Shown here: positions 53,830 through 64,000 of the stretch, piece by piece
Layout: each line of letters starts with the position of its first letter
Numbering within the stretch: the first letter of the stretch is position 1
Source of the DNA: Pisolithus tinctorius
Lineage: Eukaryota; Basidiomycota; Agaricomycetes; Boletales; Pisolithaceae
NCBI GenBank assembly: GCA_024663395.1
Contig: JANFAH010000002.1
Location: 5,952,001-6,016,000, forward strand
Reading direction: 5' to 3'
Length of the DNA stretch: 64,000 nucleotides
Translations under genes and position numbers: made by a program
The notes under the pieces: generated by a model
What the model was told of the DNA's origin: nothing
What the model saw: only the letters and a program-made list of their open reading frames with translations
Database searches by the model: none

Positions 53830-54729
53830 TGTCATATCCATGACTCTCAGACTCAATCCCAGTCCAGTCTGGACCCCTAGCCCCTAACTCTGGTCAACTC
53901 TGGTCCTAGTCTGGCCTAGATAACCCAACTCCAGCCCTAGATAACCCAACTCCAGCCTGAATAACTCACATCCAGTGTTTTTTCCCCTATCTCTGGTCCA
54001 CTCTGGCCTCCTGGCCTTGTGCTGCTCCACCCTGGTCCTCCTAGGTCTATGTCTGGGTCACCCAGACATAACTCCGGTCTGTTTTCCCATGTTTGCACTA
54101 TATTTAGTCTAGTCCTTTTGTCTGACTTTTGCTTACTGCACAAAACCTGTGTCTGACTCTGGTATGCCAGTCACCCAGACTTTGACTATTAGCCTTGGCA
54201 CAGCCCCTATGGCTGTCTACACTCTTGCTAATCATCTTGCTAATAGCTTATTCACAAGTCTGGCTCTATGTTCATTACCCTGGACTGGCCTCATGTATTT
54301 AACCCATGTACATACTTCATAGCACTCCAGTCAGAATATCAATTTAGTATTACCCTCAACTCCATGCTACACCCTGAGTCTACTCTATAGCTAAGGCCAA
54401 GCCTTAGGCTATCCCCAGCCCCTGTCCTGGACCTCTCCCTGGCTCACATAAGGGTACAGCACATAAGCTGAGACCAAGGTAGATCCAACCCTGGACTGGC
54501 TTCCCCCTGTGCACACTCCAAGACTGGTCAGTTTCCCATGCTACTGGTCTTATTCCTGCACTCCCAGCCTTAAGTCTGGTCCTCCAGACTTAGCCCCTGA
54601 CCTCTGGCCTCAACTCTGGTCCAACCAGACTTGGCCCCTGTCTCCTGGCCTTGACTTTAGTCACCTGGACTTAGCCCCTGTCATCCAGCCTTGAAGCCTG
54701 GTCACCCAAGGGTAAACCTGTACTTGACA
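53830..54729 (+). mobile_element. solo LTR of a different family (~900 bp)
   Basis: Starts TGTCATATCCATGACTC, ends TGTACTTGACA, with 4-bp flanks GGTG on both sides (53826-53829 and 54730-54733). It is very rich in CTGG/CCAG and TAGCCCCT motifs, with local repeats of the form CTCTGGTCC. TATA-like tatttaa at about 54296. Orientation from TG...CA alone is uncertain. Confidence 0.75.
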
Positions 54730-54796
54730 GGTGAGTGCATCCATGAGGAATGGTGATGAGCAGTGTGAGGGTACAATGAGTAGAAGCTAGTTCAAG

Positions 54797-55170
54797 TGTG
54801 ATGAGACCTAACAACAGGGTTTGTTGTAGGCTTGCACCAAGAACCACAAAGAGAAGAAAGGAGAAGAAGAGAGGAGATGGCTATAGAAGCAGGCAACTTT
54901 AGGACTTGTAGACCCAAATGAACTAGCTTAGAGCTAGTTGGGTGATTGAGCAACAGTGCTTATACCAAGGTACCTGTGGTAACAGCAAGGCATACATGAG
55001 GCATGTGACATCATAGTGGAGTGGAATGTACCAGAAGAAGAACACATGGTTGTAGTGAGGCAAGGTCTAGACTGGAGTTTGGACCGAGTCCAAAGAGATA
55101 AGATAAGATGAGAAGATTAGATAAGATGAAAAGGAAAGGGAAGAAAAGAAAAAGAGTACATATCATAACA
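54797..55170 (-). repeat. 5' LTR of the chromovirus
   Basis: 374 bp partner of 47482-47855. The equal length and few differences show that both LTRs come from one insertion. Confidence 0.9.
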
Positions 55171-58100
55171 GCTTTGCTATGTATGCCATGTGTATCACAG
55201 CATCCAAGGTTGTTGGTTTAGTCATGCTTTGTGCTGTGTCTGTGCATTTTGTGTCAACTACCAGCCCCAGTAGTAACTCCTTTGGCATGTACTTGAGGGA
55301 CAGTAGTATTCTGTTGTTTAGTGCTCACACCACATCATCTAGGTGGTCTGGCCATGTTCTTGGTAGTTTGCTCCAGTCTTTTTCTGTTGTGCCATCCTCC
55401 CCTATGTTGGGCATGCACAGTTGTTTCAGCTCATGTAGCAATACTTTATTTGTGCCTTCTACTGGGCTGTTAATCCAGGGTGAGTATGCTGCAATGATGT
55501 GATGGGTACATGACCACTTAGCACAGAATTCCTTGGTGGTGTCATTGTTGAAGTGTCATCTGCCATTTGTCATGAATGTTTCTGCTGGTGTGAAAGCATT
55601 GAAGATTGTGTTCAAGCTGTCTACTGTTGTCTTTGCTGTGCCCACTGTCTTGAACTTAGTAACCCATAGATGTTGTGAGAATGTGTCCAAGAAGAGACCC
55701 AGTGAGTTGTACCTGCCTTTGCCTTCTGGCATGGACAAGTAGTCTCCAACCAGCAGTTTGAATGGGTGTCATTGTGTTATTGGTTCAAGTAGTGCATTAA
55801 TTCTCAGTGTGCCAAAATTCTTGCATTTTGCACAATCTTGTATTGCCTTCATTACTGAGTTGTCTAGTTTTGGGGAGAAATATTTGTCAGTAAGTGCTAT
55901 TTTCAGCGCATCCCTACCCCAGTGTCCTCCTGTCTCATGTGTATGTTTTGCTTTTGCCTGCACTTCTACTTATGTGATGCATTCTGTCTTGTGTCTTGGT
56001 CTGATACTTGTGCTGCTGTGTATCTGCCAGAGCTTTCCTTGGTCAATTGTGTATTGTGATGCTCTGTGCCATGCTCAGTGCCATGCTCAGCTGCAGCCTC
56101 TTATAGGAGTGTTGGCATCTGTGTTGAGTATTGCATCAATTACCTTGAGAGATAGTGGTTCTTCCTTGAAGCAGTCCCTTAGAGTTTTGTTGTCTTGTGT
56201 CAGTTTTTCCATTGTGAATATGTTGTTTACTAGGCCCAGTGTTGTTTCTGTGTCTGGGTTAACCATCCATTGGCTGCTGTCATCACCTGTGTAGTTGGTG
56301 TTGTCCCATTGGCAGCTCAATCTGTCTGCCACTATGTTGAGGCATCCTGGTATGTGCCATACTGTCACTATGTTGTGTGCAATGATTCCATCCTGCCACC
56401 TTGCATGTGTGGCCAAGATGTTGTCATTGGATAGTACATCTTTGAGTGCCTTGCAGTCCATTTCTATTTCAATTGGGAAGCCCCATATTATGTCTGAAAA
56501 GTGGTCAAGTCTGAATCTCAGTGCAGCAAACTCTAACAGAAATGGTTTATAGTTGTGCTCAGCTGTTGAAGTTCTTTTCGATGCGAAGGCTATAGGTACT
56601 GTTCTTTCCACTGTTTTGCCAATGGGTGCCAGGGTTTTGACATGCTGTATTAGTACCACGCTGAATCCTTCCTGACATCCATCAGTGGTTACTATGAATG
56701 GTGTGCTGTCATATCTTGGTGCATGCAGCATTGGCTGGCTCATTAGCACAATCTTCAGTTTGAGGAATGCTTCCATGTGTTTTTGCTCCCATTTGTCTGT
56801 TAGTTTGTGGTTGGTCATCACTCTTTGGTACATGGTTTTTGATATTGGCTTTGGTACTTCTACTGCCTGGATCAGGTCATGTAGGGGTCCTTCTGTTTTT
56901 GCATATCCTTTGATGAGATCCCTGAAATGTCCTGTGAGTCCAAGGAATGACATTAAGTTGAGTGCAGTGTCAGGTTGTTTCCAGTTAACAATTGCTGATA
57001 ACTTAGCTATGTTGGGTTGTATGCCCTGTGGCCCTACCATTGTGCCTGTGAACATTGTGTTCATCATGAACAGTCAGCACTTCATTGGTGATAGTGACAG
57101 GTTGTGTGTGCTGCACTGCTGGAAGATCTGTCATAGTTTTGCTAGCATTCCTTTGAATGTGTTATCACTGCATCCTATGTCATCTACAAACAGTTCCATG
57201 GCATCTTCTGATATTATGTCATGTAGGCATCATGTTGCCATCACTGAGAACACTGTTGGTGCTCCCATCTACTCCATTGCCATTTGTTTGTACCACCAGT
57301 AGCCTCTCCCATTGACAAAGGTGAAGTAGGGTCTCCATTTTTCTGGTATGTTGACAGCATAGAAGCCAGATGCAAGATTGAACACTGACACATACTTATG
57401 TCCACTTAGACACTTGCTTCATTCTTATGTCCCCTTGGAACATTGGTGGGACTTGTGTGACCTTGTTGAGCTCTGTGAAGTGTGTGACTCACCACTTTGG
57501 TGGTTCATTTGGGGTCTTTGTCTCCTTGGTTTTCCTGGAGCCTTTGTCTGGTTCTTGAATGGGCTTGTCATGTTCACTTCATCACATTGCTTGTTCAGTT
57601 CTTCCTGTAGGCTTTTGAGTGACATTCCACTGCCATTGTCATGCATCTTTTGTGTGAGTACTGTTGGTGCAATGTGCTTGATGTGTGGTATGATGGCTTC
57701 CTTGATTAGGCCTGCTTCTTGCATTTGGTCCAGCCACTTGCTCATGAACTGTCTTTGTGGGGGGTTCATTGGCTGCTGGCATACTGTGGTGCAGAAGGTT
57801 GCATCACTTGTGATGTTTAATTCTACTTCTGCTCCCAGTATTGGTAGTACTTTGCTGAGTGTGCATGTGTATATGTCTGTGAACTCTTTGATCAGTGTGA
57901 TAACTTTTTCTTTCTCTGTATCCATTATGTCACTACCAATTTTAATGTTCTGGATGATGTACTCAACTCTTTGTGGTGCAAATGGATCTGTTTTCCTTGT
58001 GAAGATGCTTGCCAGTCTTGTTTGACCTTCATCTGTCATCTGTTTCTTTTCTGTTGCTTTCATTACTTTGTATGCTGTTTCATTGCTTGTTCTTCCTGTG

Positions 58101-59148
58101 GCATTCATTTGGAACTGGTTTTGCAGTTTTGTCATTGTGGTGCCATCGGTGACTGTCACCTCATCTGTGGAGTAGTTGTGGACCGCCTTGAAGGCCTGTA
58201 GCAGTGGCTTCCTGAGTAGGAATGACCATCCTCCTGCACTATTGAAGACTTTGAATGTTCCTGTGATTTCAGCTCCTTGTATGTTGATGGTGCCTGTCCA
58301 CATTGCTTCTGATGGTACTATTGTTCCATTTGCCATTTGTAGTGCTTGTGTTGATGACCACCATCCCTTTAGTTCATGTTTTATGGTGTTGAACATTGCC
58401 AATGACATTGCTCCTGTCATTGCTCCATTGTTGAAGAAGGCTTGTATGTGTATTGTGGACCTGATTGGGTTCTTGAGTGTGATTCAGTGTGTGAAGGGGA
58501 CAGATTTGGTTTCAACAGTTGATGTGGTATGTTCTTGTGTTTTGCATGCAGCAGAGTATAGATCAATAGTATGCTGCTGGTTATGATGTACACACAAGTT
58601 GGTTGGTGCTATTGTAGATTCATTGAGTACCTGGGTTGGTGTGCTGTCCTTCACAGTGACCCTGTCTTGTTTCCCTGGTCATCTAGAGCTATGAGTCAGA
58701 CATTGTATGCCATATTCCTATTAACTGGTCCTAGGACCTGATTGCACAATGTTCTCCATGCCATCTTGCTTCAGCACAATCTTGAGGGATCTCCTTCTGG
58801 GATGGGGCAGTTTCTGCTTCTGTGCCCATGCATACCACACCTAAAACATTCTCTTGAGCAGATCATTGCCTTTCCTGGTCTGAGGGGGTATGGGGTTAGC
58901 TCAGCAATTTGTGTCATCTCTCCATGTTCATATTCCATGTTGTGAACTGGGCTGTGTACCTCCTCTGTCCTTTGTCTGTGGTCTGATGGGGACACTGTTC
59001 CAGCACCTGGCATACTGTTTGTTTGAGTTCTTCCATAGGTGGTCTGTATGTGGTGGTGTGTCATGGTGTATGCTGGAGTGCATATCTTGTGGTGGAGGAG
59101 GGGTGGGGGGGGAATGGTGTTCATGCATTGGTTCCTGGTTGCATGTGG
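55171..59148 (-). pseudogene. old gypsy element: Gag knuckle, protease, RT, RNase H, integrase
   Basis: Minus strand. Gag CCHC at about 58830-58790: CFRCGMHGHRSRNCPIPEGD. The frame 58420-57425 holds a retropepsin-like region (LQMANGTIVPSEAMWTGTIN, FLLRKPLLQAFKAVHNY) and the start of RT (HIKHIAPTVLTQKMHDNGSG). The YxDD region lies near 57200-57070 but is broken. The frame 57067-56087 contains LSFLGLTGHFRDLIKGYAKT, DSTPFIVTTDGCQEGFSVVL (RNase H) and HIPGCLNIVADRLS. Integrase: HETGGHWGRDALKIALTDKY, AIQDCAKCKNFGTL, GRYNSLGLFLDTFSQHLWVT and FNAFTPAETFMTNGR. It differs from the chromovirus in sequence and lacks a chromodomain in what is visible. Strongly CpG-depleted. Confidence 0.83.
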
Positions 59149-60915
59149 TGTGAGTCAAAGTGTGGAAAGCTGGTGAAAACCAAACAAATCCAACACCAAA
59201 GACAAATGTGAGCAAGTGATGGTTTGCCTGTGCAGGACCTGGAGTGCAGAAGAATCTAAAGTGGGGGAATTTCAATGGCAGGTGCTCCTGGTGCAAGTCA
59301 TTGATGAGTTATGCAGGAACAGATGAGCAAGTGATGACTTGATGGGGGGATGCTGAACAGAGTGAAGGTGTTCAGCTGAAAGTACTTGGGAGTAATGGAC
59401 CTTGATAGAATGTGCTCCTGGTGCAAGTCAATAATGAGTTATGCAGGAGTGGAGGGATGACTAAGCAAGACTGCTGACTAAGATTGGAGAAAGTGTCAGA
59501 TAAGGAATGGAGGTAGATAGACCCTTGATGGAGCCTCAACTACCAAGTATGAATGAAGACAGATAGACTCTTCCAAATGAGCCTCAACTGTCAATGACAA
59601 ATTATGCTGAGCTGAACTGAACTGACTGCTGAGTGAATTCTGGATTGCTTCTTGGGTGGTTGTAGCTAAGTACATGGGGGTGTATATACTGTGGGGGGAG
59701 CACAGCTTGTGACAAACAAGGTACAAATGCTTGGTAAGTAATGAGTAAGGACTGAGTAATCATGATGAGTAAGCAAGAAATGAAAAGTAAGCAAGCAAAG
59801 AGAATTGGTAAGTATTGGCAATGAATGAGTCAAGGAGAGTCAAAATATCACAAAATGAGTCAAATAACATCAGAAACTGAGTAAGTGCACTGATATCACA
59901 TTAGGGGGTGGTGATGCAAGTCAGATCTTGGCAGAGACATCTCTAGATCCAAAGATGGCATGACAGATGGATGGTGTTTCCAGACAAGGAAGTATTAATT
60001 CCAGAATTGAAGGACATGAGTCAGGCATCAAAGGGCTAGGGTGTTGGGGGTCTGTGGGACAATGGGAGCATATGCAATTGCATCTCCCACCCTTTCATCC
60101 TCTCAGTGAAGTTAACAAAAACTTCATGAACAGGGCTCTGACAGAAGAGGAGGAGAAGGGGGGACATCTTCTGCTGGATCTTGCAGTAAGGAGGCAAGAT
60201 GCATGTCATACTCATCACAGATGCAATCAGGGAGCTGGAGAACAGTAGATTATGCTGCAGCTGTCACAATGTGGGGAGAATGATGGACAAGATTGGAATA
60301 AAGATGGTGCAGGGAGCAGGGAGGAATGATCTATATGCTTCACCAACCAGGGAGACTGAAATGACCACATAAGACCTTTCTAACCAAGTGACAGACCTGA
60401 GGCAACCAAAGAATGTCCTTCTGGAGGTCATACTGACAAGGAGAACATGCTGACCAAGCTACACAGGATGAGATGGGGCTGACAATGATGGGATGAACCA
60501 GGGGGCTTCAGGACAGAAGCTGGGGGGAATGCCTGGCAGATATACGTAGCCACTGTCTCTGGAAAAGGAGACAAGTGAGATGATTGATGAAGAGGCAGCC
60601 ATTTCTGATGGACGTAGTGAAATGAGTGTCTGATGGATGGAGTGCTGTAGAAATGCATAGGGTGTGAGGATCCTCTCCAAATTTGGAAGGCAGAATTGTG
60701 TGGCTGAGCACTTTAAGTGAGTGTGAGAATGGAGTCAATATCTTTGGAAACAGTGGAGATATGATGAAAATTGGAATGCCATACACAGGCACTAGAAACT
60801 TTTAATGTGCACTTAACTAGCTTCCTCTTTTCTCTTTAGCACTGACAATTTGTTCTTGTGTGAAGGATGACTGCTCACATCCAGCAGTCTTTCTATGCAT
60901 GAGGGCTTTAGTCTT
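59149..60915 (-). mobile_element. solo LTR, copy E of the 1.85-kb family, truncated by a gypsy LTR
   Basis: TGTGAGTCAAAG at 59149 marks the LTR 3' end; left flank GTGG (59145-59148). The sequence follows copies A-D, including the TATA (tgtatatactgtgggggg, about 59679), until about 60915. There another LTR (TGTCAAAGTCAG) starts, so about 100 bp of its 5' end and the second flank are missing. Confidence 0.83.
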
Positions 60916-62083
60916 TGTCAAAGTCAGACAACACCCCTGGCTTCCTCTTAGGGCAGAGTTGGAGTGGGTTGGGCTGCGGAGTACAGCAGTCAAAGTCCAA
61001 AGCAAATCTGACCACTGGGTGGCAAGATATTCAATAAACAGTGAGTGGAGGGGTATGACAGGAAGCTTCAGAGGCTGAGGTCAAAGTTGGAGTCACAGGT
61101 CAGAGGTCAGATGAGAGGGTGTTGGGTTCAGCTAGTGTGCTGCCCCCTTGCATGAGCTCAGCCCTCATATTTCAGAGGTGGAGCGGACTCAGAGGAAGTG
61201 GAGATGAAACTCTGGAGGGGGCTGAGAGGGAGTCAAAAGTGGGGACTTTATTTGATATTTGTACTAATTACATTGGAGTACTATGTGGCCTTATATACAA
61301 CATAGGTCAAGGGAAGTGCAGTGTGGAATGTAGACCAATAAGTGTATAATGGGCTAGTAGTCCCTCTGACACAAGGGATAGAGGGTAGGGACAACAGGGA
61401 CCTTAACTGAGACAAGGAAACTACCACAACAAGGAAAAGAGGGTAAATACCAAAAGAGCAGAAGAATGGAGAAAACCAACATGAGGGCAGAGCCCTATCT
61501 AGAACACAGGGCCACAAGTCTGACAGCCCACATGACCAACCCTAGGGCAGAGTTAAGCAGAGTTGGTCAGAACATGGACAGGGGACCTTGGAGAGGTGTG
61601 GAGACATGTCAGGAGGGTCAGAGGAGCGTGGGAACACATCGGAGGAGGGCAGAGAAGCACAGGAACATGTTGGAGGAGGGCGGAGTAGGTGTTAGGGGCT
61701 TATGTTGGTGTCATGGTCATGACAGTATCCCCCCCTTAGGGCCTGAACCCCTGAAGGCCATAGCAAAGCTACCACAGAGGTGAGTAAGGTCCAGGTTTGT
61801 GAGGATAGCGAGCATGGTAAGCAGCCAACAACTCAGAGGCATGTTCTAACTCCATTGCCAACACCCAAGAGGCCTTGTCTTCAGTATTCTCATAGCCTGC
61901 CCAGCAGACTAGATACAGTAACTGACAATGACAGCGGTGGCGATCCACCTTTGAGTCAAGGATCTCTGAAATCTCATACTCAAGGTCACCATCCACCTCA
62001 ACAGGTGGAGGCAGAGGTTGGTGCCAATCAGGGAAAGGGTTCAGAGTAGCAGGCTCTAACTGCGACATGTGAAAGACAGGGTG
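60916..62083 (-). mobile_element. chromovirus end: 3' LTR and integrase/chromodomain
   Basis: On the minus strand the LTR runs from 61724 (TGTCATGACCATGACACC) to 60916 (CTTTGACA), 809 bp, right after the purine tract AAGGGGGGGATAC. Just upstream, 62083-61769 encodes HPVFHMSQLEPATLNPFPDW and the chromodomain: DGDLEYEISEILDSKVDRHR, CQLLYLVCWAGYENTEDKAS and HARYPHKPGPYSPLW-stop. The element is cut at 62084 by the plus-strand relative. The LTR is the same family as 62084-62851 (shared CCTCTGAAATAYGAGGGCTG block) but with most CpGs lost. Confidence 0.85.
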
Positions 62084-62851
62084 TGTCATAACCGTGCATT
62101 CGTCATAGGTCTTTACTCACTCTGCAACCTTTTCTGCTGGTCATTCGCTCACTCCGCACCAACTCCGCCCACCTTCTATCGTCTACGAACCATCTCCACT
62201 CTGACTGTTGTCAGACTTGTGTTACTCTCCTACCGGACCGAGCGGTCTGTTCTCTGAGGGGTCATGTGACTACCTTCGCAGTCAGGTACTCCGCAGCGCG
62301 CTCACTGCATGGTCCAGCGTCTGGACTATTTCCTTTTCTAGATGTTCTGTGTTACCCGTTCGTATGTCCTCCATCTACCCTTCATTCGTCGTCCAGGAAG
62401 TTTTACTTGAAAATTTATGAGTCTCCATATGTCAGTTCCGATTCCAGTTACTGTACCTCCGTAGCAGTATAAAAGCATGTACTGTACTCCGCTGTTCTTC
62501 AGTACGAATATCAACTAAGTTCCTACTCCCTCCGATTCCGTCTTCTGTCTGTCAGAGTTATCTCTGACTCTCTGTCTGTACTCTCCCTCTGAAATACGAG
62601 GGCTGAGATCGTGCAAGGGGGTAGCGCACGAGCTAAACCTGATGCCCTCACTCCACTCCACCTTTGTCTCGGCGGTCTTCGTTCCTGCCAACACTCCACT
62701 AGTCGGAGTTCTGTTCTTCTGTCGGACTTGCTTCCGAACCCCTCTCTAGACCTTATATAGTGTCGGAGTTGGTCGGAGTAGGCCCGGACTTGACAGTATA
62801 TTCGTACTTGCACTTGTACGATCTCCTTTTCTGTCTTCCAAAAAACTTACA
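62084..62851 (+). repeat. 5' LTR of a young plus-strand chromovirus
   Basis: Starts TGTCATAACCGTGC and ends near CTTACA, about 768 bp. TATA box at about 62468 (gtataaaagcatg). Rich in CpG, unlike all transposon sequence to its left. No tRNA-type PBS (TGG...) follows, so self-priming as in Tf1-type chromoviruses is possible. Confidence 0.8.
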
Positions 62852-62856
62852 CCGTT

Positions 62857-64000
62857 ATGAGAACTCGAGCTCAATCCCAGAGAGAGGTCGCTGAGAACCT
62901 CGCTGTAGTGCTAGCTAATCCACGTCAACTCCCTTCCGTCGTTGAACAATTCCAGTCCTTCTCCGCTCGATGCCGCTCTCGCGCTGAAGGCGAAAGCGCT
63001 TCGCAAGCTGGTCGCTCCGACCTCCACCCAACAACTTTCCATACTCCATCTCCTCGTAACCGAGATGATGGACCCAACCCCAACCCTGACTATCCTGATG
63101 GTGATCCCGATGGCGGGGGCAGCGGTGACGGGGATGTCCCTGAAGACCCGGCTGAGCTGCCAGAGGATCCCCTCGTAGCTCTTGCTAGAGCTGTCCATGC
63201 ACTTGCGCGGTCTAGTTTGCGCACTGGGGACTCCGCTCCGAAAACCAAAGTCCACAAGCCTGACACCTTCAACGGCTCTGACCCTAAGAAACTCCGCGAG
63301 TTCCTCGTACAATGTGAGCTGAACTTCCAAGACCACCCTCGCACATTCCGCTCCGACAGAGCAAAAGTTACCTTCGCTCAATCTTATCTTAAGGGTATGG
63401 CCCTGGCTTGGTTTGAGCCAGATTTGCTAAACCCCGACAACTATGACTGCCCGCTCTGGATGGACGACTACCATGAGTTCTTACAAGAGCTCACAACTAA
63501 CTTCGGTCCACATGATGCCATAGTGGATGCCGTCCAACAACTCGAGAACCTAACCATGAAAGATGGGTCTTGAATTACTAAATACGTCGTGGAGTTCAAT
63601 CGCTGGGCTTCACAGGTCAAGGACTACAGTGTCGGTGCACTCCGCCACCACTTCTATAGCAGTCTTCCAGACCGCATCAAGGATGAGATCGCTCACGTTG
63701 GAAAACCTTCTACCCTTGCACAACTCCACAAACTCGCTCAGACCATCAATGCGCGCTACTGGGAGCGCAAAGCAGAGATCTTGCGCACCACCAAGTCCGC
63801 CTCCGACAAGTCGCAGTCTTCCAACTCCGACAACAAAACTAAATCGTCGCCCTCCACCTCCGCTCAAAAGTCCGACGCCAAGGGCAAGGGCAAACAGAAA
63901 GATCCGCCCAAGTCCGACGCGTCCAAGTCCGATATTGCCCATCTTCTGGGCAAGGATGGCAAACTCACCTCCGCTGAACGCCAGCGCAGGATGAAGAATA
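62857..64000 (+). pseudogene. chromovirus Gag (runs off the right edge), one in-frame stop
   Basis: ATG 62857 opens MRTRAQSQREVAENLAVVLA. A Pro/Asp/Gly-rich stretch and the Ty3-type capsid follow: KVHKPDTFNGSDPKKLREFL, CELNFQDHPRTFRSDRAKVT, AQSYLKGMALAWFEPDLL, DYHEFLQELTTNFGPHDA and VQQLENLTMKDGS. Then TGA 63571-63573, then the same frame continues with ITKYVVEFNRWASQVKDYSV, HHFYSSLPDRIKDEIAHVGK and a Ser/Lys-rich tail. The TGA sits where an Arg (CGA) is usual, so it is a probable CpG-to-TpG change. Apart from it the frame is open to the edge. Part of a Ty3/gypsy element starting at 62084. Confidence 0.85.

Larger units (their letters stand above)
47482..55170 (-). mobile_element. Ty3/gypsy chromovirus, structurally complete, decayed
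   Basis: Minus-strand LTR retrotransposon with two 374-bp LTRs (47482-47855 and 54797-55170, TGTGATGAGACC...ATCATAACA on the plus strand) and a perfect 5-bp target duplication GCTTT (47477-47481 and 55171-55175). Order on the minus strand: 5' LTR, Gag remnant, protease, RT, RNase H, integrase, chromodomain, purine tract (AAGAAGGGGATAG) and 3' LTR. It was later hit by solo LTRs at 50551-52398 and 53830-54729. It is inserted into the older gypsy element. Confidence 0.9.

Overview
The window looks like nuclear DNA of an Agaricomycete (mushroom-forming basidiomycete). The reasons are dense genes broken by 50-70 nt GT-AG introns, typical fungal housekeeping genes (TIM17, a PDX2/SNO glutaminase, an HRP1-like RNA-binding protein, RNA14, a TMEM16/Ist2-like protein, a GH85 endoglycosidase), and Tad-type LINEs and Ty3/gypsy chromoviruses. 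About the first 33 kb is genic. The rest is a stack of nested retrotransposons.

Layout. 1-4 kb: two tandem MCH1-like MFS transporter genes on the minus strand, with a decayed 3' relic between them. 5.8-7.0 kb: a seven-TM membrane protein. 7.5-9.8 kb: a cytochrome P450. 9.8-10.8 kb: a dead copy of the same MFS family on the plus strand. 11-14.7 kb, minus: TIM17, a multi-pass membrane protein and PDX2. 15-19.9 kb, plus: HRP1-like and TMEM16-like genes. 20.1-26.2 kb: a divergent pair, GH85 ENGase (minus) and RNA14 (plus), sharing a 114-bp promoter.

The outstanding locus is 26.7-33.15 kb. A gene for an NLR-style helical protein with a ubiquitin-like domain and a Cys ribbon runs directly into a 5-kb tandem array of about 70-bp units. 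Each unit reads as a small intron: GT donor (mostly GTGCGT), a CTGAC/CTGAA branch-like site, a pyrimidine-rich stretch, and an AG acceptor. Consecutive units are separated by exactly three bases. I count 70 three-base slots and 71 intron-like units, all GT...AG. No slot is a stop codon. The array is entered in phase 0 from a coding exon and left in phase 0 into a short terminal exon with a stop. The literal reading is a 77-exon gene whose 70-residue acidic tail is encoded one codon per exon. Because every slot is 3 nt, skipping any subset keeps the frame. No transcript evidence was available, so this is a hypothesis, but the sequence pattern is very regular.

33.4-64 kb: a minus-strand Tad-like LINE (about 33.4-46 kb) is split by three solo LTRs of a 1.85-kb family. 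It is followed by an RNase H/zf-RVT fragment, then an old minus-strand gypsy element (46.9-59.1 kb). That gypsy is split by a complete chromovirus with matching 374-bp LTRs and a 5-bp target duplication (47,482-55,170). The chromovirus itself carries two solo LTRs. A less decayed minus-strand chromovirus end (60.9-62.08 kb) is interrupted by a CpG-rich, hence young, plus-strand relative whose Gag has one in-frame TGA. By eye, almost all of 33.5-60.9 kb lacks CpG, as expected for long-methylated or RIP-like mutated repeats.
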